Source: Salvelinus alpinus (taxonomy: Eukaryota; Chordata; Actinopteri; Salmoniformes; Salmonidae). From it: 64,000 bases of DNA. Location: NCBI RefSeq assembly GCF_045679555.1, contig NC_092089.1, forward strand, positions 6,543,659-6,607,658, written 5' to 3'. The notes beneath the pieces were generated by a model. The model was not told the origin of the DNA. It ran no database searches and worked only from the letters and a program-made list of their open reading frames with translations. The position numbers and the translations under genes were made by a program. Below are positions 46,150 through 58,735 of this stretch, piece after piece; the stretch's first letter is position 1, and every line of letters starts with the position of its first letter.

Positions 46150-47314
46150 AGAAATACCATTTAATAAGGAGACATTATGGGACTGGTGTTATGATGAGAG
46201 TTATACCATTTAATAAGGAGCCATTATGGGACTGGTGTTATGATAAGAGTTATACCATTTAATAAGGAGTCATTATGGGACTGGTGTTATGATAAGGAGA
46301 CATTATGGGACTGGTGTTATAATAAGGAGACATTATGGGACTGGTGTTATGATAAGAGCTATACCATTTAATAAGGAGACATTATGGGACTGGTGTTATG
46401 ATAAGGAGACATTATGGGACTGGTGTTATGATAAGAGCTATACCATTTAATAAGGAGACATTATGGGACTGGTGTTATGATAAGGAGACATTATGGGACT
46501 GGTGTTATGATAAGGAGACATTATGGGACTGGTGTTATGATAAGGAGACATTATGGGACTGGTGTTATGATGAGAGTTATACCATTTAATAAGGAGACAT
46601 TATGGGACTGGTGTTATGATAAGGAGACATTATGGGACTGGTGTTATGATAAGGAGACATTATGGGACTGGTGTTATGATAAGAGTTATACCATTTAATA
46701 AGGAGACATTATGGGACTGGTGTTATGATAAGGAGACATTATGGGACTGGTGTTATGATGAGAGTTATACCATTTAATAAGGAGACATTATGGGACTGGT
46801 GTTATGATAAGGAGACATTATGGGACTGGTGTTATGATAAGGAGACATTATGGGACTGGTGTTATGATAAGGAGACATTATGGGACTGGTGTTATGATAA
46901 GGAGACATTATGGGACTGGTGTTATGATAAGAGTTATACCATTTAATAAGGAGACATTATGGGACTGGTGTTATGATAAGGAGACATTATGGGACTGGTG
47001 TTATGATAAGGAGACATTATGGGACTGGTGTTATGATAAGGAGACATTATGGGACTGGTGTTATGATGAGAGTTATACCATTTAATAAGGAGACATTATG
47101 GGACTGGTGTTATGATAAGGAGACATTATGGGACTGGTGTTATGATAAGGAGACATTATGGGACTGGTGTTATGATAAGGAGACATTATGGGACTGGTGT
47201 TATGATAAGAGTTATACCATTTAATAAGGAGACATTATGGGACTGGTGTTATGATAAGGAGACATTATGGGACTGGTGTTATGATGAGAGTTATACCATT
47301 TAATAAGGAGACAT
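46150..47314. repeat. Composite minisatellite: 30-bp units with an 18-bp spacer unit
   Basis: The 30-bp unit is 'aaggagacattatgggactg' then 'gtgttatgat'. After every 1-5 of these an 18-bp segment 'gagagttataccatttaat'-like is added. Both lengths are multiples of 3, so the frame ETLWDWCYDK stays open between stops in the spacer. Confidence 0.96.
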
Positions 47315-47704
47315 CATGATAAAAGTTGAGGTAGAGTACAGTATCTTCATGTATTACACCATCACCTACCCGTGGGACAGTGGATGTGTCCCAGCAGACA
47401 GTCTCTATATTGTTAAACCACGAGACCTCTATGGAAGCAGATAATATGCTGCTAAAAGAGAGACGTCTCTGTCATTGAAGGAAAAGGCTTGCTAATCGTG
47501 GGTATGAGATAGTCCTAGACAGACTATATGTCTGTATACGGACAGTACAGGGAAATGCAACCTCAAGGACGGAGAGTTGACCTCCCCTGTAGAGACGTCT
47601 CTCCTGTTGATTATTAAAGTAACACTAACACTGGTAATTGTAAATATGGAACAAAAGGGGGGACAGAATAGGAAATGGCCCAGTCCTTCTATTACTAAGG
47701 GGGC
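47315..47704. other. No gene recognised
   Basis: Unique sequence to the left of the probable LTR. Confidence 0.45.
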
Positions 47705-48052
47705 TGTCACGGCCGTCGAAAGCAGAAGACCAAGGTGCAGCGTGGTCAGCGTACATTTTCCTTTTATTTAAAATGACACCAGCAAAACAACAAACGATGA
47801 AAACAACCGTGAAGCTTACAGGGCCACTAACAAAATCAACTACCCACACTGACAGGAGGGGAAAAGGGCTACCTAAGTATGATTCCCAATCAGAGACAAC
47901 GATAGACAGCTGTCCCTGATTGAGAACCATACTCGGCCAAAACATAGAAATACAGAAACATAGAAAACAAAGCATAGAATGCCCACCCCACATCACACCC
48001 TGACCAAACCAACTAGAGACATAAAAAGACTCTCTAAGGTCAGGGCGTGACA
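47705..48052 (-). mobile_element. Probable solo LTR (348 bp)
   Basis: On minus it starts TGTCACGCCCTGACC and ends GGCCGTGACA, the TG...CA form of a retrotransposon LTR. A polyadenylation-like AAATAAAAGG lies about 55 bp before its end. Flanking 5-mers are GGGGC (47700-47704) and AGGGC (48053-48057), a near-perfect target duplication. No internal retroelement genes are next to it. The sequence resembles a widespread salmonid element from memory; a MITE with short TGTCACG inverted ends is the alternative. Confidence 0.6.
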
Positions 48053-48239
48053 AGGGCAGAGGATTGTCCTTTGTCAAGTCTTCTTATAGATCTGAGCTGC
48101 TGGATTTGGAAGCTATAATTTGTTCAACTTCTGGCTTTTTTTTGTTTTCATTTTTACACATTTTTACACATTTTTTGGGAGAGTTTATCCAGGCGTTATG
48201 TACAGTATAATGTTATCATCCACAACCAATATCTGAAGG

Positions 48240-49300
48240 ACCTAGTAGCACTCTGGACACTGTAAATACTCCTCGTTGAAATCAACAAGCCTCTGTAGGC
48301 AACAGTGAAGAGGCGACTCCGGGGATGCTGGCCTTCTAGGCAGAGTTGCAAAGATAAAAAAGCCATATCTCAGACTGGCCAATAAAAATAAAAGATTAAA
48401 GATGGGCGAAAGAACACAGACACTGGACAGAGATATGGCTTTTTCATTGCAACTCTGTCTAGAAGGCCGGAGTCGCCTCTTCACTGTTGACGTTGAGACT
48501 GGACAGAGGAACTCTGCCTAGAAGGCCAGCATCCCGGAGTCGCCTCTTCACTGTTGACGTTGAGACTGGACAGAGGAACTCTGCCTGGAAGGCCGGTATC
48601 CCGGAGACGCATCTTCACTGTTGACGTTGAGACTGGACAGAGGAACTCTGCCTGGAAGGCCAGCATCCCGGAGTCGCCTCTTCACTGTTGACGCCTGGTT
48701 GAGGACTTGTGAGCCGTCTGTTTCTCAAACTAGACACTCTAATGTACTTGTCCTCTTGCTCAGTTGTGCACCGGGGACTCCCACTCCTCTTTCTATTCTG
48801 GTTAGAGTTTGCGCTGTTCTGTGAAGGGAGTAGTACACAGAGTTGTACGAGATCTTCAGTTTCTTGGCAATTTCTCGCATGGAATAACCTTCATTTCTCA
48901 GAACAAGAATAGACTGACAAGTTTCAGAAGAAAGGTCTTTGTTTCTGGACATTTTGAGCCTGTAATCGAACCCACAAATGCTGATGCTCAACTAGTCTAA
49001 AGAAGGCCAGTTTTATTGCTTCTTTAATCAGGACAACAGTTTTCAGCTGTGCTAACATAATTGCAAAAGGGTTTTCTAATGATCAATTAGTCTTTTAAAA
49101 TGATAAACTTGGATTAGCTAACACAACGTGCCATTGGAACACAGAAGTGATGGTTGCTGATAATGGGCCTCTGTACGCCTATGTAGATATTCCATTAAAA
49201 ATCAGCTGTTTCCAGCTACAATAGTCATTTACATTAGCAATGTCTACACTGTATTTCTGATAAATTTGATGTTATTTTAATTGACAAAAAATTTGCTTTT
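48240..49300 (-). pseudogene. Rearranged Tc1-like transposase relic with fold-back
   Basis: On minus, 48725-48952 encodes an N-terminal Tc1 domain: MSRNKDLSSETCQSILVLRN then EGYSMREIAKKLKISYNSVY. It breaks frame after HRTAQT. The next family segment (STVKRRLRDAGLLGRV-like) is present at 48479-48690 as about 3 tandem 67-bp units. The same segment then appears in the opposite orientation at 48296-48372, forming a hairpin with 48425-48492. The 5' untranslated part with 'aattgatcattagaaaaccc'-like wording reaches 49300, where the 46-bp array begins. No catalytic domain remains. Confidence 0.82.
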
Positions 49301-49316
49301 CTTTCTTTTCTCTCCT

Positions 49317-50103
49317 CTGAATGTCTGGTCTCTACCATCTCAGAGAGAGAGAACCACCAAGCCTCTGAATGTCTGGTCTCTACCATCTCAGAGAGAGAAC
49401 CACCAAGCCTCTGAATGTCTGGTCTCTACCATCTCAGAGAGAGAGAACCACCAAGCCTCTGAATGTCTGGTCTCTTCCATCTCAGAGAGAGAACCAACAA
49501 GCCTCTGAATGTCTGGTCTCTTCCATCTCAGAGAGAGAACCACCAAGCCTCTGAATGTCTGGTCTCTACCATCTCAGAGAGAGAGAGAACCACCAAGCCT
49601 CTGAATGTCTGGTCTCTACCATCTCAGAGAGAGAGAACCACCAAGCCTCTGAATGTCTGGTCTCTTCCATCTCAGAGAGAGAACCACCAAGCCTCTGAAT
49701 GTCTGGTCTCTTCCATCTCAGAGAGAGAACCACCAAGCCTCTGAATGTCTGGTCTCTTCCATCTCAGAGAGAGAACCACCAAGCCTCTGAATGTCTGGTC
49801 TCTTCCATCTCAGAGAGAGAGAACCACCAAGCCTCTGAATGTCTGGTCTCTTCCATCTCAGAGAGAGAGAACCACCAAGCCTCTGAATGTCTGGTCTCTT
49901 CCATCTCAGAGAGAGAGAACCACCAAGCCTCTGAATGTCTGGTCTCTTCCATCTCAGAGAGAGAACCACCAAGCCTCTGAATGTCTGGTCTCTACCATCT
50001 CAGAGAGAGAGAACCACCAAGCCTCTGAATGTCTGGTCTCTTCCATCTCAGAGAGAGAACCACCAAGCCTCTGGATGTCTGGTCTCTTCCATCTCAGAGA
50101 GAA
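49317..50103. repeat. 46-50-bp minisatellite, about 16 copies
   Basis: The unit is 'gaatgtctggtctcttccat' then 'ctcagagagagaaccaccaa' and 'gcctct'. Length differs by GA steps (46, 48, 50). It starts at the edge of the Tc1 relic. Confidence 0.96.
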
Positions 50104-50410
50104 CATAATTGCTTCTGATTGGACCGTTGGTCGGTTTGAAGAAAATAAGGGGAGCATTTTAGATGTTACAGTCAGGCTGTGTTCCAAATGGCACCGTATT
50201 CCCTACATAGTGCACGACTTCTGGACTGGTCAACAGCAGTGCTCTATAGGGATACAGGGAATAGAGTGTCACTGGGACACATGCTCAGCCAGTTAGTGTC
50301 CACTGAAGGGAGCCGGAGCATTCGCTCTCCCTCTTGACAGAATTGAGATTGTTTCACTTTCATCTCCTAGGCTCAATTATGGCCTTGTTGTGTTTTGATC
50401 CATTTCAAAG
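50104..50410. other. Spacer with a dispersed-repeat copy
   Basis: 50175-50285 holds a diverged copy of the salmonid motif ('ccgtattccctacatagtgc'). No gene seen. Confidence 0.6.
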
Positions 50411-50824
<414 letters not shown>

Positions 50825-50949
50825 GTGTCTGTAGAGGCAAATCAGATCCTTTGTGTAAATGTAACTCAGTGGAAAAGACAGCTTATCTTTTGTACTTATT
50901 GTAGCCTATACTATATGACATCACTGACATCCATTATTCGGCTATTAGC

Positions 50950-52452
50950 ATGGACCACTATTAGGTTATTACCATGGAGCATTATGAGGTTATTACCATG
51001 GAGCATTATGAGGTTATTACCATGGAGCATTATGAGGTTATTACCATGGAGCATTATGAGGTTATTACCATGGAGCATTATGAGGTTATTACCATGGAGC
51101 ATTATTAGGTTATTACCATGGACCACTATGAGGTTATTACCATGGAGCATTATGAGGTTATTACCATGGAGCATTATGAGGTTATTACCATGGAGCATTA
51201 TGAGGTTATTACCATGGAGCATTATGAGTTATTACCATGGAACATTATGAGGTTATTACCATGGAGCATTATGAGGTTATTACCATGGAGCATTATGAGG
51301 TTATTACCATGGAGCATTATGAGGTTATTACCATGGAGCATTATGCGGTTATTACCATGGAGCATTATGAGGTTATTACCATGGAGCATTATGAGGTTAT
51401 TACCATGGAGCATTATGAGGTTATTACCATGGAGCATTATGAGGTTATTACCATGGAGCATTATGAGGTTATTACCATGGAGCATTATGAGGTTATTACC
51501 ATGGAGCATTATGAGGTTATTACCATGGAGCATTATGAGGTTATTACCATGGAGCATTATGAGGTTATTACCATGGAGCATTATGAGGTTATTACCATGG
51601 AGCATTATGAGGTTATTACCATGGAGCATTATGAGGTTATTACCATGGATCATTATGAAGTTATTACCATGGATCATTATGAGGTTATTACCGTGGATCA
51701 TTATGAGGTTATTACCGTGGAGCATTATGAGGTTATTACCATGGAGCATTATGAGGTTATTACCATGGAGCATTATGAGGTTATTACCATGGAGCATTAT
51801 GAGGTTATTACCATGGAGCATTATGAGGTTATTACCGTGGGGCATTATGAGGTTATTACCATGGGGCATTATGAGGTTATTACCATGGAGCATTATGAGG
51901 TTATTACCATGGAGCATTATGAGGTTATTACCATGGAGCATTATGAGGTTATTACCATGGAGCATTATGAGGTTATTACCATGGAGCATTATGAGGTTAT
52001 TACCATGGAGCATTATTAGGTTATTACCATGGAGCATTGTGAGGTTATTACCATGGAGCATTATGAGGTTATTACCATGGAGCATTATGAGGTTATTACC
52101 ATGGAGCATTATGAGGTTATTACCATGGAGCATTATGAGGTTATTACCATGGAGCATTATGAGGTTATTACCATGGAGCATTATGAGGTTATTACCATGG
52201 AGCATTATGAGGTTATTACCATGGAGCATTATGAGGTTATTACCATGGAGCATTATGAGGTTATTACCATGGAGCATTATGAGGTTATTACCATGGAGCA
52301 TTATGAGGTTATTACCATGGAGCATTATGAGGTTATTACCATGGAACATTATGAGATTATTACCATGGAGCATTATGAGGTTATTACCATGGAGCATTAT
52401 GAGGTTATTACCATGGAGCATTATGAGGTTATTACCATGGAGCATTATGAGG
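50950..52452. repeat. 24-bp minisatellite, about 62 copies
   Basis: The unit is 'cattatgaggttattaccat' then 'ggag', very homogeneous. 24 is 8 codons; nearly every frame of both strands is open (MEHYEVIT, IMRLLPWS, LHGNNLIM), which explains frames of up to 460 codons. Not called as genes. Confidence 0.98.
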
Positions 52453-55156
52453 TCAGTCAGTAGTCAACATCTTTCCAGTTTACATCAAGCCAGTCAGTAG
52501 TTGACATCTTTCCAGTTTACATCGAGCCAGTCAGTAGTTGACATCTTTCCAGTTTACATCAAGCCAGTCAGTAGTTGACATCTTTCCAGTTTACATCAAG
52601 CCAGTCAGTAGTTAACATCTTTCCAGTTTACATCAAGCCAGTCAGCAGTTGACATCTTTCCAGTTTACATCAAGCCAGTCAGTAGTTGACATCTTTCCAG
52701 TTTACATCAAGCCAGTCAGTAGTTAACATCTTTCCAGTTTACATCAAGCCAGTCAGTAGTTAACATCTTTCCAGTTTACATCAAGCCAGTCAGTAGTTGA
52801 CATCTTTCCAGTTTACATCAAGCCAGTCAGTAGTTTACATCTTTCCAGTTTACATCAAGCCAGTCAGTAGTTAACATCTTTCCAGTTTACATCAAGCCAG
52901 TCAGTAGTTGACATCTTTCCAGTTTACATCAAGCCAGTCAGTAGTTAACATCTTTCCAGTTTACATCAAGCCAGTCAGTAGTTAACATCTTTCCAGTTTA
53001 CATCAAGCCAGTCAGTAGTTTACATCTTTCCAGTTTACATCAAGCCAGTCAGTAGTTAACATCTTTCCAGTTTACATCAAGCCAGTCAGTAGTTTACATC
53101 TTTCCAGTTTACATCAAGCCAGTCAGTAGTTTACATCTTTCCAGTTTACATCAAGCCAGTCAATAATTAACATATTTCCAGTTTACATCAAGCCAGTCAG
53201 TAGTTAACATCTTTCCAGTTTACATCAAGCCAGTCAGTAGTTAACATCTTTCCAGTTTACATCAAGCCAGTCAGTAGTTGACATCTTTCCAGTTTACATC
53301 AAGCCAGTCAGTAATTAACATATTTCCAGTTTACATCAAGCCAGTCAGTAGTTTACATCTTTCCAGTTTACATCAAGCCAGTCAGTAGTTGACATCTTTA
53401 CAGTTTACATCAAGCCAGTCAGTAGTTAACATCTTTACAGTTTACATCAAGCCAGTCAGTAGTTAACATCTTTCCAGTTTACATCAAGCCAGTCAGTAGT
53501 TGACATCTTTCCAGTTTACATCAAGCCAGTCAGTAGTTTACATCTTTCCAGTTTACATCAAGCCAGTCAGTAGTTAACATCTTTCCAGTTTACATCAAGC
53601 CAGTCAGTAGTTGACATCTTTCCAGTTTACATCAAGCCAGTCAGTAGTTGACATCTTTCCAGTTTACATCAAGCCAGTCAGTAGTTTACATCTCTCCAGT
53701 TTACATCAAGCCAGTCAGTAGTTTACATCTTTCCAGTTTACATCAAGCCAGTCAGTAGTTAACATCTTTACAGTTTACATCAAGCCAGTCAGTAGTTGAC
53801 ATCTTTCCAGTTTACATCAAGCCAGTCAGTAGTTTACATCTTTACAGTTTACATCAAGCCAGTCAGTAGTTTACATCTTTCCAGTTTACATCAAGCCAGT
53901 CAGTAGTTTACATCTTTACAGTTTACATCAAGCCAGTCAGTAGTTTACATCTTTACAGTTTACATCAAGCCAGTCAGTAGTTAACATCTTTCCAGTTTAC
54001 ATCAAGCCAGTCAGTAGTTGACATCTTTCCAGTTTACATCAAGCCAGTCAGTAGTTGACATCTTTCCAGTTGACATCAAGCCAGTCAGTAGTTGACATCT
54101 TTCCAGTTTACATCAAGCCAGTCAGTAGTTAACATCTTTCCAGTTTACATCAAGCCAGTCAGTAGTTGACATCTTTCCAGTTTACATCAAGCCAGTCAGT
54201 AGTTGACATCTGTCCAGTTTACATCAAGCCAGTCAGTAGTTGACATCTTTCCAGTTTACATCAAGCCAGTCAGTAATTAACATATTTCCAGTTTACATCA
54301 AGCCAGTCAGTAGTTTACATCTTTCCAGTTTACATCAAGCCAGTCAGTAGTTGACATCTTTACAGTTTACATCAAGCCAGTCAGTAGTTGACATCTTTAC
54401 AGTTTACATCAAGCCAGTCAGTAGTTTACATCTTTCCAGTTTACATCAAGCCAGTCAGTAGTTAACATCTTTCCAGTTTACATCAAGCCAGTCAGTAGTT
54501 TACATCTTTCCAGTTTACATCAAGCCAGTCAGTAGTTGACATCTTTACAGTTTACATCAAGCCAGTCAGTAGTTTACATCTTTCCAGTTTACATCAAGCC
54601 AGTCAGTAGTTAACATCTTTACAGTTTACATCAAGCCAGTCAGTAGTTAACATCTTTCCAGTTTACATCAAGCCAGTCAGTAGTTGACATCTTTCCAGTT
54701 TACATCAAGCCAGTCAGTAGTTTACATCTTTCCAGTTTACATCAAGCCAGTCAGTAGTTAACATCTTTCCAGTTTACATCAAGCCAGTCAGTAGTTAACA
54801 TCTTTCCAGTTTACATCAAGCCAGTCAGTAGTTAACATCTTTCCAGTTTACATCAAGCCAGTCAGTAGTTTACATCTTTCCAGTTTACATCAAGCCAGTC
54901 AGTAGTTTACATCTTTCCAGTTTACATCAAGCCAGTCAATAATTAACATATTTCCAGTTTACATCAAGCCAGTCAGTAGTTAACATCTTTCCAGTTTACA
55001 TCAAGCCAGTCAGTAGTTGACATCTTTCCAGTTTACATCAAGCCAGTCAGTAGTTTACATCTTTACAGTTTACATCAAGCCAGTCAGTAGTTTACATCTT
55101 TACAGTTTACATCAAGCCAGTCAGTAGTTTACATCTTTACAGTTTACAGTCAGTAG

Positions 55157-55158
<2 letters not shown>
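52453..55158. repeat. 37-bp minisatellite, about 73 copies
   Basis: The unit is 'cagtcagtagttgacatctt' then 'tccagtttacatcaagc'. The site 'gttgac/gttaac/gtttac' varies independently of 'ttcc/ttac'. The rare variant 'caataattaacatatttcc' recurs at 53160 and 54937, and 'cagtaattaacat' at 53310 and 54270, showing block copying. Confidence 0.97.

Positions 55159-55204
<46 letters not shown>
55159..55204. repeat. (GT)n microsatellite, 23 repeats
   Basis: Perfect GT run directly attached to the end of the 37-bp array. Confidence 0.98.
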
Positions 55205-55205
<1 letters not shown>

Positions 55206-55390
55206 CATTATCAGAATACTTTATTAATCCATTTCCCCCCGCTAGAAACCTTTCCCTACAACCAGAACATATCATCAGTAGGACGCCTCAGATCATCAGG
55301 TTAGAGTCCCCACGCCACTCCTGATCAGATTTACAGTGGTCTCCAATGTCTAGCAGAACACAGAGAGATAGGGCATAGAGAGAGAGAGCT
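55205..55390. other. Unique spacer, partly duplicated at 57990-58085
   Basis: No gene. The end 'gctgtgatctaccttcgatg' is repeated as 'gctgtgatctacctttgatg' at 58063. Confidence 0.6.
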
Positions 55391-55566
<176 letters not shown>

Positions 55567-57812
55567 GCAGTCCCACTCCCTGCTGAAACCTACAGAGAGA
55601 GAGAGCAGTCCCACTCCCTGCTGAAACCTACAGAGAGAGAGAGCAGTCCCACTCCCTGCTGAAACCTACAGAGAGAGAGAGCAGTCCCACTCCCTGCTGA
55701 AACCTACAGAAAGAGAGAGAGCAGTCCCACTCCCTGCTGAAACCTACAGAGAGAGAGAGCAGTCCCACTCCCTGCTGAAACCTACAGAGAGAGAGAGAGC
55801 AGTCCCACTCCCTGCTGAAACCTACAGAGAGAGAGAGCAGTCCCACTCCCTGCTGAAACAGACAGAGAGAGAAAGCAGTCCCACTCCCTGATGAAACCGA
55901 CAGAGAGAGAGAGCAGTCCCACTCCCTGCTGAAACCTACAGAGAGAGAGAGAGCAGTCCCACTCCCTGCTGAAACCTACAGAGAGAGAGAGCAGTCCCAC
56001 TCCCTGCTGAAACCGACAGAGAGAGAGAGAGCAGTCCCACTCCCTGCTGAAACCGACAGAGAGAGAGAGCAGTCCCACTCCCTGATGAAACCGACAGAGA
56101 GAGAGAGCAGTCCCACTCCCTGCTGAAACAGACAGAGAGAGAGAGAGCAGTCCCACTCCCTGCTGAAACAGACAGAGAGAGAGAGAGCAGTCCCACTCCC
56201 TGATGAAACCGACAGAGAGAGAGAGCAGTCCCACTCCCTGCTGAAACCTACAGAGAGAGAGAGAGCAGTCCCACTCCCTGCTGAAACCTACAGAGAGAGA
56301 GAGCAGTCCCACTCCCTGCTGAAACCTACAGAGAGAGAGAGAGCAGTCCCACTCCCTGATAAAACCTACAGAGAGAGAGAGAGCAGTCCCACTCCCTGAT
56401 GAAACCTACAGAGAGAGAGAGCAGTCCCACTCCCTGCTGAAACCTACAGAGAGAGAGAGCAGTCCCACTCCCTGCTGAAACCTACAGAGAGAGAGAGCAG
56501 TCCCACTCCCTTATGAAACCTACAGAGAGAGAGAGCAGTCCCACTCCCTGCTGAAACCTACAGAGAGAGAGAGCAGTCCCACTCCCTGATGAAACCTACA
56601 GAGAGAGAGAGCAGTCCCACTCCCTGCTGAAACCTACAGAGAGAGAGAGCAGTCCCACTCCCTGCTGAAACCTACAGAGAGAGAGAGAGCAGTCCCACTC
56701 CCTGCTGAAACCTACAGAGAGAGAGAGAGCAGTCCCACTCCCTGCTGAAACCTACAGAGAGAGAGAGCAGTCCCACTCCCTGATGAAACCGACAGAGAGA
56801 GAGAGCAGTCCCACTCCCTGCTGAAACAGACATAGAGAGAGAGAGCAGTCCCACTCCCTGCTGAAACAGACAGAGAGAGAGAGAGCAGTCCCACTCCCTG
56901 ATGAAACCGACAGAGAGAGAGAGCAGTCCCACTCCCTGCTGAAACCTACAGAGAGAGAGAGAGCAGTCCCACTCCCTGCTGAAACCTACAGAGAGAGAGA
57001 GCAGTCCCACTCCCTGCTGAAACCTACAGAGAGAGAGAGAGCAGTCCCACTCCCTGATAAAACCTACAGAGAGAGAGAGAGAGCAGTCCCACTCCCTGAT
57101 GAAACCTACAGAGAGAGAGAGCAGTCCCACTCCCTGCTGAAACCTACAGAGAGAGAGAGCAGTCCCACTCCCTGCTGAAACCTACAGAGAGAGAGAGCAG
57201 TCCCACTCCCTGATGAAACCTACAGAGAGAGAGAGCAGTCCCACTCCCTGATGAAACCTACAGAGAGAGAGAGCAGTCCCACTCCCTGCTGAAACCTACA
57301 GAGAGAGAGAGCAGTCCCACTCCCTGCTGAAACCGACAGAGAGAGAGAGCAGTCCCACTCCCTGCTGAAACCTACAGAGAGAGAGAGAGCAGTCCCACTC
57401 CCTGCTGAAACCTACAGAGAGAGAGAGAGCAGTCCCACTCCCTGCTGAAACCTACAGAGAGAGAGAGCAGTCCCACTCCCTGATGAAACCTACAGAGAGA
57501 GAGAGCAGTCCCACTCCCTGCTGAAACCTACAGAGAGAGAGAGCAGTCCCACTCCCTGATGAAACCTACAGAGAGAGAGAGCAGTCCCACTCCCTGCTGA
57601 AACCTACAGAGAGAGAGAGCAGTCCCACTCCCTGCTGAAACCTACAGAGAGAGAGAGAGCAGTCCCACTCCCTGCTGAAACCTACAGAGAGAGAGAGAGC
57701 AGTCCCACTCCCTGCTGAAACCTACAGAGAGAGAGAGCAGTCCCACTCCCTGCTGAAACCTACAGAAAGAGAGAGAGCAGTCCCACTCCCTGCTGAAACC
57801 GACAGAGAGAGA
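55567..57812. repeat. 38-40-bp minisatellite with GA core, about 58 copies
   Basis: The unit is 'cagtcccactccctgctgaa' then 'acctacagagagagagag'. The GA run varies (38, 40, 42 bp). Variants 'ctgatg', 'accgac', 'aacagac' recur in the same order near 55850-56640 and 56770-57600, so an 0.8-0.9 kb block is duplicated. Poly-G runs of 11 and 14 follow at 57816-57851. Confidence 0.97.
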
Positions 57813-58032
57813 GGGGGGGGGGGGTCCTACAGAGAGAGGGGGGGGGGGGGGTCTTAAACGGCTTACGATTAGCTGCTTAAAATTCTTCTGATGTAACAAA
57901 CCAAAGTACAAGCAGTTGGAAACAAAAAAAGTGCTCTGTAGCGATTGTATTTTGTTTTGTTTATTCCACGGCCTTCCAGACTTTACTGGGTTATTTCATT
58001 CTGAGCCAGGTTCTAAGCAGTATCCGAGGAGA

Positions 58033-58126
58033 CAGAGAGAGAGAGAGAGACAGAGATATAGAGTGCTGTGATCTACCTTTGATGGAGAGAGAGAGAGAGA
58101 CCAAGAGAGAGAGAGAGAGAGAGAGG

Positions 58127-58166
<40 letters not shown>

Positions 58167-58264
58167 GAGAGAAAGAGAGAAAGAGAGAGAGAGAGAGGGA
58201 GAGAGAGAGAGAGAGAAAGAAAGAGAGAGGGAGAGAGAGACAGAGACAGAGACAAAGAGAGAGA

Positions 58265-58299
<35 letters not shown>

Positions 58300-58323
58300 T
58301 GAGAGAGAGAGAGAGAGAGAGAA
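58033..58323. repeat. (GA)n microsatellite, about 290 bp
   Basis: GA repeat interrupted by CA, AA and GGG steps, preceded by the duplicated 'gtgatctacctttgatgg'. Confidence 0.97.
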
Positions 58324-58680
58324 CTCCCATATCTACTGGGTGAAATACCACAGTGTTCCATCACAGCAACAAGATTTGTGACCTGTTGCCACAAGAAAAG
58401 GGCAACCGGTGAAGAACAAACACCATTGTAAATACAACCCATATTTATGTTTATTTATTTTCCCCTTTTGTACTTTAACCATTTGCACATCGCTACAACA
58501 CTGTATATAAATACATAATATGACATTTGAAATGTCTTTATTCATTTGGAACTTCTGTGAGTGTAATGTCTACTGTTCATTTTTATTGTTTATTTCACTT
58601 TTGTTTATTATCTACTTCACTTACCTTGGCAATGTAAACATGTGTTTCCCATGCCAATAAAGCCCTTAAATTGAAATTGC
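58324..58680 (+). mobile_element. LINE 3' untranslated region
   Basis: Starts 'aactcccatatctactgggt' and ends 'ccatgccaataaagccctta' plus 'aattgaaatt'. It carries an AATAAA near the end and matches the reversed tail at 6140-6225. It begins exactly where the GA tract stops, so only the 3' end was inserted or survived. Confidence 0.78.
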
Positions 58681-58735
58681 ATTGAGAGAGAGAGACCAGA
58701 GAGAGAGAAGGAGAGAGAGCAGAGGGAGAGAGAGA

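Noticed and set aside
51118-52500. Frames of up to 460 codons on plus and 407 on minus
   Set aside because: They are the 24-bp minisatellite read in phase; the amino-acid repeat is perfect, both strands are open, and no splice or promoter context supports a gene.
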